From Adiantum capillus-veneris (lineage: Eukaryota; Streptophyta; Polypodiopsida; Polypodiales; Pteridaceae), in assembly GCA_014529385.2 (NCBI GenBank), contig CM043953.1:94234842-94298841 (forward strand): 64,000 bases of DNA, given 5' to 3'. The notes below the pieces were generated by a model, which was given only the letters and a program-made list of their open reading frames with translations, was not told where the DNA came from and ran no database searches. Each line of letters begins with the position of its first letter. The stretch's first letter is position 1. Below, one piece after another: positions 33,701 to 44,100 of this stretch. Made by a program: the position numbers and the translations under genes.

Positions 33701-35907
33701 GAACAGGAGATGACCCCGTGTATATGAATGACCTCGAGGATGATTCAGATTCAGTCGAGACAATGGAGACTAGAACCAATACCACAAAGGGAAAGACCGA
33801 CAAAGAAAACCGTAACATGGAACCAAATGAAAACCGAATAAGAGAAAACCATAAAGAGCCTCTGAAAACACCACAAGTGTTTCCAAATCCAATCCAAGAC
33901 CCCCAAGATAAACCGCAGGGGCAAAAAGGGAAGAATCGTAAAAAGAAGATTGGGACGTACCCAAACCCAGTAGACGAGATTGAGCAGGTGAAACATCTAA
34001 GAGGTTTAGTGGAGGAGACTCAAAGGAAACTAGAACCAGAACCCATGCATGTCAAAATTCATGACACAGTGTTTCCCACGCAAGTTCATCCACCCCACAT
34101 GAACCATAGACCGTTAGCCATATCTAGTATCATCCAAGAAGGGAGTGAGGACGGGACATCAGAAAGTGAGCATACACCCTTCTTGTTGGAAAGGATGTTT
34201 AACGAAGGAATACCTGATCCCATTGAGGAATATGAGATTCCATCCTCACCAGTTCCTAGTCAAGGACCTACACCCTGCAAAACGCCAATGAATGTTGCCA
34301 AACTAGTGGACTTCATGTCTTCTGAGGTCCGAACCACGATCATAGCAAAGCTGTATGGAGATCCTGAGTTATTCCTTGCACTTCGAGCATTCCTTAACGG
34401 AGAGCTACGAACGGGATTACCGCAGTTTGCGCAACCAAATAGGCCTGACTCGATTATGATTGATGAGGAAAATCATGTGCAATCACTTGACTTAGATGGA
34501 CACGAGTCTGTGATCGAGGTACCCATTAACGAATTAGGGCAGTATTTTGAAGGCGACGAGTCTAATGCGACCCTACCCATCACTACCAAGGGATTAACTA
34601 TAAAGGGAATTCTTGATGGTGGTGCGGGAGTTAGCATCGTTACAAAAGATTGTTGGGAATCCATGGGAAAACCCCGCCTCAGTGTTACTAACATTGTGGT
34701 AAAGATGGCAAATGGTACCATAGCCAAACCTATGGGGATGCTCAAGGATCTTAAGATCAAAGTTCTAGGACACAAGGTACGACATACGTTCATTGTAATG
34801 GATTTCTCTAAACACCTTATGTCATATGAAATGATTTTAGGACGACCATTCATGAGGGAAGCACAAATGGTTCACGATTGGTCTAAAAATCATGTCTATT
34901 TGCAATTCCAAGACTCTGTCCTTAGAGTGGATTTGGTGACTGGTAAGGTACACCCCTTAGGGAGTAAAACCATTATTGATCATCGCTCTGACACCACAGT
35001 TCACTCGGCCCCACTACAATATTGTTACACTTGTAAGAAGGATACAGACATTGGCCAAGATTCTCCTTACATGGATGTGTTACCGGGTATGACGGAATCA
35101 GACAATGTGGATTGGGTCCACCTAGCATCAACCATAGACACTTGGGGAAATAGGGGGACGACCTGGGTAACACCTGAGGGGGATGAAATGCCTATACCCT
35201 TAAATATGCTACAAGCAATGCATATCGCTTCCGACAAGACTCATCCTAATGTAACGAAGAAAACATACAAGTGGGTCCCTAAAGCTTCTTTAGTGACCAT
35301 AGCTAGTGCTAAAAAACAGAAGCCTTGTAAGAAACGTACCACTCGCTCCAAGAAAAGTAAGAAAATGTTGCGATGGATCCCTAAACGACTATTGGAAGCC
35401 CAAGGCTACTATCAAGGAAATGATCAAATCTGGGTGCCAAAACGTAGATTGTGCTCTTACCTATCACCTGACCCAAGTGAGCCCAATCCCGTAGCTCCAA
35501 AACGAATCAATGATCGTGGAAAGAAAAAAATCACAGAATGCTACACACCCGCTCCCGAGCTAGTTTGGGTACCAAAGAAAGAACGATTTGTTCCACCTAG
35601 CTCAGGAAGGGGGGAGTCCCATGAAGATTCTAGCTCCTCATGTAATACATCCATAGAGGTAAAAGCTTCTACACAGCCTCCATCTATAGTAGTGGACCTC
35701 CATGAAGCTACAAAAGAATCCACACCTCCCAGTGTTCAAGAATCACCTAATGAACCACTTCAAGTTCGATCTTGGGAGAGTCCCTTACCACCGTTGCAAC
35801 TTGACAAGGCACCTAGGGTAATAGAAAACTACTGGCAAAAATCCTCACCTATTACCAACTGGAACATTTGGTTTCAAAGGGTGACAAGCTCATTTCAAAC
35901 GGTATGA
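30727..35907 (+). CDS. Gag-protease polyprotein (1726 aa), LTR retrotransposon
   Basis: This would form the element's particle and mature it. Upstream of the ATG is an in-frame TAG (30721), so the start is firm. Order along the protein: low-complexity N terminus; Pro/Tyr-rich stretch (about 335-435); Retrotrans_gag domain (about 450-620; LSGKAGDWYRTL, FISRLKHLN, FIRGLRNEGIY); four zinc knuckles, C686 (CSICLGPHSTSEC), C709 (CNACGRYGHQAKDC), C861 (CYECGGPHRAAEC) and C899 (CNRCGIDHLIAQC); a Lys/Arg-rich segment (about 955-1100); and a retropepsin with active site ILDGGAGVSIVT (D1297) and ILGRPFM. The C-terminal tail has four W-(V/I)-P-K motifs (W1516, W1550, W1569, W1614). There is no RT, RNase H or integrase. 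It is unusually long for a plant Gag and free of stops, so it was under recent selection or inserted recently. The function of the tail is unknown. Confidence 0.93.
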   Translation: MHLRSGRVLEHEHIEGASVHTDTHYPSTISCRPSAGTQGSTTQDPKIAASDSSSDSKIMEAYPTQNTEREGHAPPEAPQHSTSMFSRFMETLGRATRSEPDANEAHEGGGKVDSPFTSHVDPTPPKSVQVDILPTSYQEGPVELPPSEVPSRVPLVTSKTTGSNIASTSQETVNTSTLEGLFINDHWTYDLHTEVLTDLHSGHAYHVGWIEIVQSTSSATSIEDQQKMICNVIHGIIQSERQNRGVNILSTGPMRFLDTSKAQQPTLSQMETPLMSPMDPSYVISPGVSMQSEPPSENFSFPNLAQPSIKENTVLTPGISLTENVPMTSTVSAVPLPSVVVPNMGPRPYVPLAPYAHMAPTPPIVPLAYAPRVPLPSSYPSGPMPGYVPYPASSTHMPRPVPVPLPHMIPRVPPPALPPHIGDLAAFAQTIGRSIAENMRHASDREPRSKAVQIAKLTQKFNGDEDARKHIEVFEQVCDSLGERNELHKCNALSLTLSGKAGDWYRTLRVDEKTIYPTLRRLFLKEYIREGVLWGVASQLQKAERKEGESVRDFISRLKHLNSRCPVNERFNNNQLLDRFIRGLRNEGIYNGLVIRGITTWEDVTANAIQLEDNLMIAGMRVSTDTRSTSSQAIEYEPMTAKPIANEPKVFETFLTDLTKAIQESLKDNRPPQNSHMYPRREQQWCSICLGPHSTSECPTFRVKFNGTCNACGRYGHQAKDCLMIKRMMANRPPVAWTDAPRAPVLMPTPPVEQLPQHMVPRSQNVVQATPLPPPVLGPQPPHPRVAPMNQVGCEPSNAYADGCEEEIDTSIAYGLDTLEECPIYYMEDCWGQVKPVYQAAALASRGQNINTQARRPPLQCYECGGPHRAAECPIRLQKNAAQMQMNQGSTSAMPILTCNRCGIDHLIAQCPYNPNAPKITPLNLVEIASVTSPIPPVAPAYAITRSMLQGPGHILEERDTASVIQAKKKKTRRKKSQNTENSKPSSKTNIGTGDDPVYMNDLEDDSDSVETMETRTNTTKGKTDKENRNMEPNENRIRENHKEPLKTPQVFPNPIQDPQDKPQGQKGKNRKKKIGTYPNPVDEIEQVKHLRGLVEETQRKLEPEPMHVKIHDTVFPTQVHPPHMNHRPLAISSIIQEGSEDGTSESEHTPFLLERMFNEGIPDPIEEYEIPSSPVPSQGPTPCKTPMNVAKLVDFMSSEVRTTIIAKLYGDPELFLALRAFLNGELRTGLPQFAQPNRPDSIMIDEENHVQSLDLDGHESVIEVPINELGQYFEGDESNATLPITTKGLTIKGILDGGAGVSIVTKDCWESMGKPRLSVTNIVVKMANGTIAKPMGMLKDLKIKVLGHKVRHTFIVMDFSKHLMSYEMILGRPFMREAQMVHDWSKNHVYLQFQDSVLRVDLVTGKVHPLGSKTIIDHRSDTTVHSAPLQYCYTCKKDTDIGQDSPYMDVLPGMTESDNVDWVHLASTIDTWGNRGTTWVTPEGDEMPIPLNMLQAMHIASDKTHPNVTKKTYKWVPKASLVTIASAKKQKPCKKRTTRSKKSKKMLRWIPKRLLEAQGYYQGNDQIWVPKRRLCSYLSPDPSEPNPVAPKRINDRGKKKITECYTPAPELVWVPKKERFVPPSSGRGESHEDSSSSCNTSIEVKASTQPPSIVVDLHEATKESTPPSVQESPNEPLQVRSWESPLPPLQLDKAPRVIENYWQKSSPITNWNIWFQRVTSSFQTV

Positions 35908-37520
35908 TCTACCCAAGGAAGGGGGGAGTGTTTGCTGACATCCATTATTCACTTGCTTCCCTCTCAACCTTTTTCCCTGACCTCTTAATTTCCAATCTTA
36001 GGGAATGTACATATAAAGCTTTATACTCACAAAAAAAAAAAAAGAGCAAGAGCAATTAGCAAACGAGTATGCACATTAAAGTCAAAACATTGACTCAGAC
36101 CTACACATGTCACATCTGGTACAGTGAAACAGAAACCTATGCCATAAAACACCTTTGATCCTCATCACTTGAGTGATGGAGGGTAGGTAAGATTAGTACG
36201 ATAGGAGTGTTTCTGTTTTAGAGTTGAGTGATTAGCAAAGTTCTCTTTTCCCACTAATGTGCCTCCTAGAGGTATTGTTTTTGTTTCCTAGTGTGTACAT
36301 GAGCGTGTTGCTATTGATAGGATTTGGACCTTCATGGAATCTTTATCTCGACTCACTCTTCAAATCAAGCGCGACCATCGACACAAACAGGTGTTTCTTG
36401 TCCATTAGCATTGCCCTTATCTTTTTGCATCTATGTTTGTCTGCTTTGATTGTGATTGGTAGCATAATATTCAGTGCATTTGCTTAGTATCAAACATTTA
36501 ATTCAATGTAATGTTTTGTCATAATCACTCGTTTAGGTGTAAAAATCAAGCAGTCCGACTAAGCTAGTTTGACCAAGCTAGGTATTAGAAATCTTCTCTT
36601 AATACCATGGGGAATGCCTTCCTAATAAACAATGGTTACTTAGGTTCTTAATCCGATTTAGGCAGCATTGTATGAAATGTACTAGGGCTTTCTAGTGGGC
36701 TTAACCCTATTGACCTTTAGCGTAAGTATTATAAAGGGAGTTTACTAATGTGATGAGCCTGGGGAGGGTAACAGTGTTATATGACCCCCCAAAGTTACAA
36801 AATTTAAATGCTGAAAGTGAACAAGCAAAAATCAAAGTGCCACAATGTAAAATTTTAAGTTGGAAGAGAAATCTCAGCTTGATTTGGTACTTCACTCACA
36901 TGTATCGCCTATGGTACTAGAGCCCTAGAGGTTCCCAGCGTGGGCGCTTTTCCTTGAAAAGCAAAAAACCCAAGGCATACAAAATAAGCACACACATCAT
37001 AATTGAATCAATGTGAAAAGACCTTGGGGGGTCAAAGAAAAAGTAATCAGTCAGGCGATGATTTCATGAGAAATTCCTTTTATGGTAGCTTAACTACAAG
37101 GTTTTCTAGATATAGCCTCTAGTCAGCCCTTGAACATGAATACTTGGCTCTCGCGATTAAACAACTTAATTGACCACAGAAAATTAAGAAGCTTACCCAT
37201 GGTATTAATATTCGATCTCTAGTGCTTTTCGACTGTCAAATTAGCGACCCCTGACTTGTTTAATTTTCTACCTTTACATCTGTTTATGCATTTGATTACA
37301 TTGCAATTTAATGTTCATTGCTATCAAATTGTTTGAAATTCTTTTTCCAATCAATTTGTCTACCTAAAACTGCATATGCTTTTTAAGAGAATGCCATTAC
37401 TGTGCCAATGTTGTTTGATTTTGCAGTGACTGAAGAAGGCTAAGGACATTCATCTCAAATGCTCTTCCACCTCGACGACCCAGCTTCAACTCAATAGCTT
37501 CCGAGGACGAATCTACATCA
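35908..37520 (+). other. Non-coding 3' interior of the Gag-Pro element
   Basis: Only short open frames occur. One of them (36257-36487) is hydrophobic but has no support as an envelope gene. No pol remnant was recognised. A polypurine-type word lies right after the ORF (35915-35928). Confidence 0.7.
35915..35928 (+). other. Internal polypurine tract copy
   Basis: AAGGAAGGGGGGAG, 8 bp after the stop codon. Its AGGAAGGGGGG core is the same as in the 3' polypurine tract at 37520-37530, and it occurs a third time inside the ORF at 35604-35614. Confidence 0.6.
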
Positions 37521-37530
37521 GGAAGGGGGG
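37520..37530 (+). other. 3' polypurine tract
   Basis: AGGAAGGGGGG, two bases (CA) before the right LTR. This is the expected plus-strand primer position. Confidence 0.85.
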
Positions 37531-37532
37531 CA

Positions 37533-38107
37533 TGTTAACCCTCACGGCTCACGGACACCCCATCACCTACGATGGACGCGTATTATGTATTTGGTAGAGT
37601 CAGGTACCGGGCTTGTCGGACCAATAGGGAAAGGTAGAGTGATCGTCGATGAGAGGCGCACTTTAACTTGGACATTCAAGGGATTAGTTGGTTAAGCATG
37701 GGCGCCCAAGTGTGAATGGGGTGAGCTCCTATAAAAGCCAACTAAACCTAATTTTTACTCATTCTCTCATTTGTGCAATTGAAGAGTGCTCTTGCTCCAT
37801 CTCCATCTTCTTCTTCTTCACCTCCTTGTGTGTGTGTGTGTGAGAGAGAGAGAGAGGGAGAGTGTGTGTGCGATCGAGCATTACGAAGGCACGACGGCGG
37901 CGAAGCGGTTGAGCGCGGCACGACTGCAGCTTCTTCTTCATCGCGGCGAGGAATCCACCACGAAGGCGAGCGTAGAGCGGTGAGTGACACACCCTTTGTT
38001 TTCTTGAGCTTGCTAGTTTAGGCTTGTTGTGTGCTTGGAGCCGTTTGTGGCTCGCACACGGTGTATTGGCAAGTCCCTTGCTTCGACAGTGCAGCAAGGA
38101 GCGCACA
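37533..38107 (+). repeat. 3' LTR of the Gag-Pro element
   Basis: Same length as the 5' LTR with four substitutions, and followed by the CAATT duplication. Confidence 0.95.
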
Positions 38108-38161
38108 CAATTCAACCCAAGAGACAAATGTTGACCAAAGCTTTGCCAAGCATGACTTCTA

Positions 38162-38260
38162 TCTATACTATATATAATGGAGCTTAAAATTTTCAAAGAA
38201 GGAGAGGGAATCCACTTTAATGCTTGGACACAATCTCGCATTTGCAACAATGGTCCGAAA
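38162..38260 (+). mobile_element. Helitron-like 5' end
   Basis: TCTATACTATATATAATGGA follows an A and continues GCTTAAAATTTTCAAAGAAG, as at 11802 and 22547. It has the expected 5' TC. No matching 3' CTAG end was found downstream in the window. Sequence like the 13.2-kb repeat follows in inverse orientation at about 38280-38440. Confidence 0.5.
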
Positions 38261-38449
38261 ATCCTTGACGTTAGTGTAATTCCACTTGCAAATTTTCAGA
38301 TTATCTCTAAAGTTTTAATTTGAAGGTGAGAAAACCTACCAATTCTAGTGAAATTTACTGTAGAAACCTTCAAATATAGTCAATTTATCTCTAGGATTTC
38401 TCATATGTTGGTTTTCCTAGCTTTTGGGAAAAAAATTATTTTCGAGCAC

Positions 38450-39589
38450 TAGGTGGCAAAGTCCTTGATGATGTGTAGCTCAATTTAAGAGATCATTGAA
38501 GCAATTGAGTTGGTCAATTTACGGTAGACAATATCTTCTCACAATGTGTTGTATTTGGAGTCATTAACAAATTTACTACCATGCATGTCTTGTAGACAAT
38601 AAATTCAATCACTTTCTTACGATACATTTGAGTCATTAAATAAAAATTTGATAAGAGAAAAAAAATCTCCATTTTTATCAAAAAGCGCTCGCCCAAAATT
38701 CCTCGCCTAAAATAGGTGTCCACTTCACACTTGGTAGGATAACGAGTTATGCATGGTAGGAGATTGAGGTATGTTTGTAATATTTATCTAGCAAGATAAT
38801 GTATGTTTTGAAGATTGACTGTTCAATTCACCCACATCAATGGATGCAATTACTTCTTGACACCTCAAAACAAGTGATGAAAACTAGCATACCCATTGTG
38901 AATATGACTCATGATTCTACTTTCCATAATTCAGTGGTGATAATAGTATAGAAGTATGCATAAATAACCTTCCCTGTTTCATTAGCATCACTAAGGTTGA
39001 GTTCATATTGCATGCTTTCGTGCAAATCTAGCTAAGGTGTGACAATTGTGTTTTGCGCTTGAAATTTTGGGATTCATATAGCTAGTGGACTTCCCTCGTC
39101 TCTTTCCTACATGGAGTCCATCTCACAAAATAGAGCTGCAAATCTTGTTGCAACCTATCTACCTTGCCCAGGAGGTGGAACAAGGATACACAACCAATGA
39201 ATGAGCAACGCGTTGTACTTTTCCTGTGTGAAAGGTTTGTGCTGTGTGAACTGCTGGTTCCCTTTAGAAAAGCACTCAAGCTACTATACACATGGCTCAA
39301 ATACCATTAATTGCAAGGAATAGAAGAGCGGGTCGTTCAACACCAAAACAACACCGGTTCCTGTCAAGGTTCTAATAGCTCAATAGTGGTTCAGCCATAG
39401 GCAATCTCCGTAGGACTCCACTATTAAGACCATAGCTCTTGATGGTGATGCCCTGTTATCTACATGAAGGCAGGCGCACTGCAGGGCTGAAAAATCCCTA
39501 TTCTACTCACTCAATTTCACTTAATAATACCAACCATTTATAGATAGCTTGAGGACTTCCCTTCTTGAGCAAGAAAAGAGAAACCTTGT
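38450..39589 (-). other. Probable leader/5' interior of a minus-strand gypsy element
   Basis: It lies directly downstream, on the minus strand, of a primer-binding site and 5' LTR. I could not recognise a gag domain; the 72-codon minus frame at 39300-39082 is the longest and has no clear motif. The element is cut off to the left by the Helitron-like sequence. Confidence 0.4.
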
Positions 39590-39601
39590 GCTTTGATACC
39601 A
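39590..39601 (-). other. Primer-binding site, tRNA-iMet type
   Basis: The minus strand reads TGGTATCAAAGC, one mismatch from TGGTATCAGAGC, one base from the LTR end. It fixes the LTR to its right as the 5' LTR of a minus-strand element. Confidence 0.75.
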
Positions 39602-39602
39602 A

Positions 39603-41179
39603 TGTAACATTTAATGGCCTAGTAACTTGTGTGTAGAGGAAAATAACATGAACATAGTGAGCATCTCATTAGAATAGGTTCCTAATGAGCATAACAAGAG
39701 TGCTTGGGCAGAGAGAGCAACAAAAAGCATAACACCTAGCTAGATAGGCATGAACAATACTTCAAAAGATAGAGAAAGAGGACCGGATTTACATGGAGCT
39801 GGTTCCCCTTCCAAAAGGATTTGTATTATAGGTTTCCCCCATCAAGAGAGACATTTTACAATACAAATCTCTATGTTCCTTCAATAACTAGCTAGTGCAA
39901 TGAAGATGGAAGCTTCAAGCACTAAGAAAAACACTTATAAAACACAAAATCAATTCCCTCATGGTCTTAGACCCAAGACCTCACACACATTCAAAGATGG
40001 TGAGAGCTAGCGGGGTATGCGAGTAGATTGAGAGGAAGGAGTAGTGCTATGAGAAAGATGTACATCTCCTCACATAATCATTCATATTAGCATAGCATAG
40101 CTTAGTAACTAGCATGGTAGAGGAGATGAGCATGCATTGAAGCTTGGCTCTTGGTTGGATTTGCATCACAAAGCCAAGAGTTGTTGGTGTAGGCCTCCCT
40201 TCTCACAAGCTTGGAGTAGGTGATAAGCTTTCCAATAAAGCTTGAGAAGAAGAGAGAGAGAGAGTTTTCTTGCTTCACACATGAGATAGTGTGAGTGTGT
40301 AAGTGATAATGTCTTGCAAAATTCAGCCCCCTCTCTCTCTTGGTCGTCCCCTCATGCTATTTCCTCTTGCTGGCTTCCCATTGGACCCCTCCAGGCTTAG
40401 CCAATGAAAATTAAGTAGCATAAGTGATAGCCTTTTGACATGTGTCCCCCTTTCCCCTTTTGTGAGAGCTTTAGGTAATTAATTAATGCAACTAAACTCT
40501 CATTGGACCCCTTTGTCTCCTGGCTAATAGGAATCAGGCAAGTCATTGGGCTGTTGAATGATCATTGGACCCCTTGGCAGACTGTCAAATAGTCTTCTAG
40601 AGAGCTTAATTCTTATTGGTTCTTCTATTAAGTTTAAATGAATTAAACTAGATTTACTCTAGCCCAATTCTCATTGGTCCACCTCCATGGCCATCCAATA
40701 GGATTTGAGTGCACCTTGTGGGCATCTAGGCTACAGAGCTGACATGTGTCCCTCATTCCCTTTGTGTAAAGGACGCTTGTGAGTGTGTGTGTGTTTCTCT
40801 CTCATCCCCTACTTGCAAGGATCGCCCCCTCCTTTGTAGGATTTGTGAAGACTTTTTTGGTACACACACAAAGCATCCAATTTCCCTAGTGTTTGACCTT
40901 TGGACACAACCTTTGAATTTTGGAACCTTAGCATTTTGGAAGTCTTAATGGGCTGAACGTTAGGGTATTTAAAACCCATTGTTTCACATTTCTCTTTTGC
41001 ATATGGCCCCCACTTTGGATCCCTATTTTTGCTCCTTTGGATCCCTACTATGGCTAGTCTGTCTGTTTAACCAATATTCTAACTTTTTCTCCCCTGGCAC
41101 TTCCCCATATTAAATGATCAGTTTAACAGGAGGAAATCTTTTAGGAGAATTAGAGATTAGTTATTATGATAATACAACA
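39603..41179 (-). repeat. 5' LTR of a gypsy chromovirus-type element
   Basis: The plus strand begins TGTAACATTT and ends AATACAACA, giving TG...CA boundaries and 1577 bp. Blocks match the LTR at 55462-56857: AACATGAACATAGT, TTTGTATTATAG, ATCAAGAGAGAC, TTAGCATAGCATA, GTTGGTGTAGGC, TAAATGATCA. It also contains the sequence related to 1-260. The presence of a primer site shows it is not a solo LTR, although the rest of the element is missing. Confidence 0.75.
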
Positions 41180-41184
41180 TGTTC

Positions 41185-44100
41185 TTGTATCAAAGGGTGT
41201 CTAGAATATAGTGCAGGGCATTGATGCACCTCCTGATTATTCTGAGGATGTAGGCGATGTTGAGCATGTTGCAGGTCTTGCTGCAAATAGTGCTGCTGTT
41301 AGAGTTGTTTTTTTACATCATAACAAGATTGTTGGGATGATATTCAAGCTGGTCTTTATCCAAGTTGCAATGAGGCAAAAATTGCATTGCTGCATAAAGA
41401 GCTGGAGTCAAAGATTATGCATGAGGAAGATGGCATGGACACTTTCCTTGCTGGCGTCAAGGATATCAATGAGAATCTTATTTCTACAAGAGAAGTCATT
41501 TTAGACAATTTTCTTGTGCAGACTGTTCTTGATGCCTTGCCAGATTCTTACAATACTTTTGTTAGTACTTGGAGACTTATGACCAAAGGAAATCTTGAAG
41601 TTTTCTAGTTTGATGCATTATGCACATTGTTGTTGCAAGATTCACTTTTTAGAAAAAACAGTAGTAGACAGCGTACAATTGAACATGCCTTTATTGCTGC
41701 TCAAAGAAAAGGTGGTAACAATAATGCAGCCACTTCTCATGGTTCTTCTCTACGAGTGGAAAATCACATGTTCCTAATGCCGCTTTTGCTGGCAGCAAAT
41801 TGTCTGGATATGCTGGTGATAAGAGCAAAAAGAAGATGCATTGACATTATTGTTAAGCTAAGTGTCCTAAGTTGAAGGCCAAAGAGGCTAAGAAGAAAGA
41901 GGCTGGTTCCACTATTAGTGCTGGTTCCACTACAAATGCAGCTATTGTTGAGTTTTCTATGAAAGGAGACTATGATGCTGATGTTGATGCAAAATGGGCT
42001 TTTAGTGCAGAGTGCACTTATAATCTTGCTTTCGATAATGCATGCATGTGGGTTGCTGCAGATTCACATGTGTGGTATTTTGACAGTGGTGCTACAAAGC
42101 ACATTACCTCACATCGTGATTTTTTCACCTTTCTTGAGTATATCACTCATGGAAATTCAGTTACTTGTGCCAACAATGCCTCTTATCCGGTTCAGGAAGT
42201 TGGAAAGATTTTGCGCTGCTGGAAATGGAACTTCTTTCACACTTGTTGATGCACTTTATGTACCTAGGATCAAGAATAATCTTTTGCTTGTATCTTCACT
42301 TGCGAGACTTGGTCTTGTAGTCAAATTTGTGGATGACAGATGTACAATACATGATCTCAGTTTTGGTGATGAAATTGTTGCAACACTCTAAGTGTCCAAA
42401 GGATGGTTCAGCTAGGGCCACATGAAGGTTGCAAGTTGTGCATAGTGATGTTTATGGACCCATGCAAACTCCATCCTTGGGCAATTACCTTTACTTTGTG
42501 ATGTTTATTGATGATTACTCCAGGCCTGCATGGGTATATCCGCTTAAAGCGAAGTCCAAAGTATTTATGTGCTTCAAACAATTTTTGGCTATGGCTAAAA
42601 ATGTCTCAAAATGTACTATGGACACCCTCCGTCCCGATCAAGGGGGGGAGTATATGTCTCATAAATTTAATGCACTTCTGGCTAGTCATGGGATAAAACA
42701 CCAATGTATAGTGCCTTATACGCCTCAATAAAATGGCGTAACTGCTGAGAGGAAAAATAGGTTACTTACAAAAATGGAACAGTGTATGGTCAAGATTCAA
42801 GCTTTGCTGCATTGTTTTTAGCTTGAGGCCATCACATGTTCCACTTATGCACTTAACAGGTGTGCTACAAAAGATTTGCAGATTGTGACTCTATATGAAG
42901 CATGGCATGATAGAAAGCCTTCTATTGAGCACATGCATGTTTTTGGATGTTTGGCATATGCTTTGGTGCCACAAACAAAACATATTCTGGTTTCATGAGA
43001 TGTTTTTTTTGTGGAAGATTCTGTTTAGCCCTTGCTGTCATGTACTAGAGACAATAATGTAAGCTCACATGACATTTATGAAACTTTGTTGCCTCTTTTC
43101 AATGGTGGAAGTTTGAATGTAAATTCCAAAGAGGCAAATGTACAACCTATGGGGGTTACTAAAAATGTTAAATATTAGCCTATTACTGATGCAAATATAC
43201 ATGATGTACTTGAGGAGGAAAGGGCTAAAAATGACCATGCTAGAGGTATGCCAAAATGTTGTGCATACATTGCGTGATAGTAAATTGGATGCACCTTTAT
43301 CTAGTCGTACTTGTTCAGGAGCTCGCCATGCGTCTTATGCATCAAATTGTTATGCTTTGGTTGTGTCTAGCTTACATGATATTGAGGAACCTCTGCCTTT
43401 TGATGAAGTAAGAATTTAGAAAACTGGACGGCTGCCATGCAATCAAGCACATGGACTTTATGTGATTTGCCTCCTAGAAGAAAGGCCATTGGTACAAACT
43501 GGGTTTACAAGTTGTAATGCAAACCGGATGGTGAGATTGATCACTATAAGGCTCGACTGGTTGCAAAGGGTTATGCACATCACAAAGAAAATTTTGCTCC
43601 CACTTGTTGTATGACTATTGTGCATTTTCTATGTGCATTGGCAGCTCATTTTGGTTGGGATGTACATCAATCAGACATTGTTACTGCTTGGTTGAATGGT
43701 GACATATTTGAGGAAGTTTATGTAACACAGCCTCATGGTTTTGTCAAGAAAGGACAAGAGGATAAGGTGTGAAAAGGTAACAAAGCTTCGTATGGGTTGA
43801 AGCAATCTCCTCATGCTTGGTATGAGAAGGTTGGCACTCATTTGGGCAGACAAGGCTTTTGTAATAGTCCAAGAGAAAGCACATTGTATGTAAAGTGTGA
43901 GGGTGATGTACTTCAAATTGTGGTTCTCTACGTGGATGATCTACTGATCACTGGACCAAATGAGAGACATATTGCTTAATTTAAGGCTGATTTGAATGCT
44001 ACTTTCAAGATAAAAGATTTGGGGATGTTGCATCATTACTAAAGTATACAATTTAAGCAGTGTGATGGTGGTATTGCCTTGTGTTAGAAAAGTTACATAG

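Larger units (their letters stand above)
29781..38107 (+). mobile_element. Complete LTR retrotransposon encoding only Gag-Pro
   Basis: The element has two 575-bp LTRs (29781-30355, 37533-38107), both starting TGTTAACCCT and ending GCGCACA, with four differences by my count. A perfect 5-bp target duplication CAATT flanks it (29776-29780, 38108-38112). A tRNA-Asp-type primer site follows the left LTR and a polypurine tract precedes the right one. The interior has one long intact ORF (30727-35907) for Gag and protease and 1.6 kb of non-coding sequence, with no RT, RNase H or integrase. It is structurally a young, non-autonomous element that would need polymerase and integrase in trans. The primer site is like that of plant Tat/Athila-type gypsy elements. 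Confidence 0.95.

Noticed and set aside
36257-36487. Hydrophobic 76-codon ORF after Gag-Pro, considered as an envelope-like gene
   Set aside because: Too short, with no signal-peptide/ectodomain/anchor arrangement and no conserved motif. Hydrophobicity alone is not enough.
39603-41179. Solo LTR
   Set aside because: A primer-binding site directly adjoins the inner end, so at least part of an internal region was attached.
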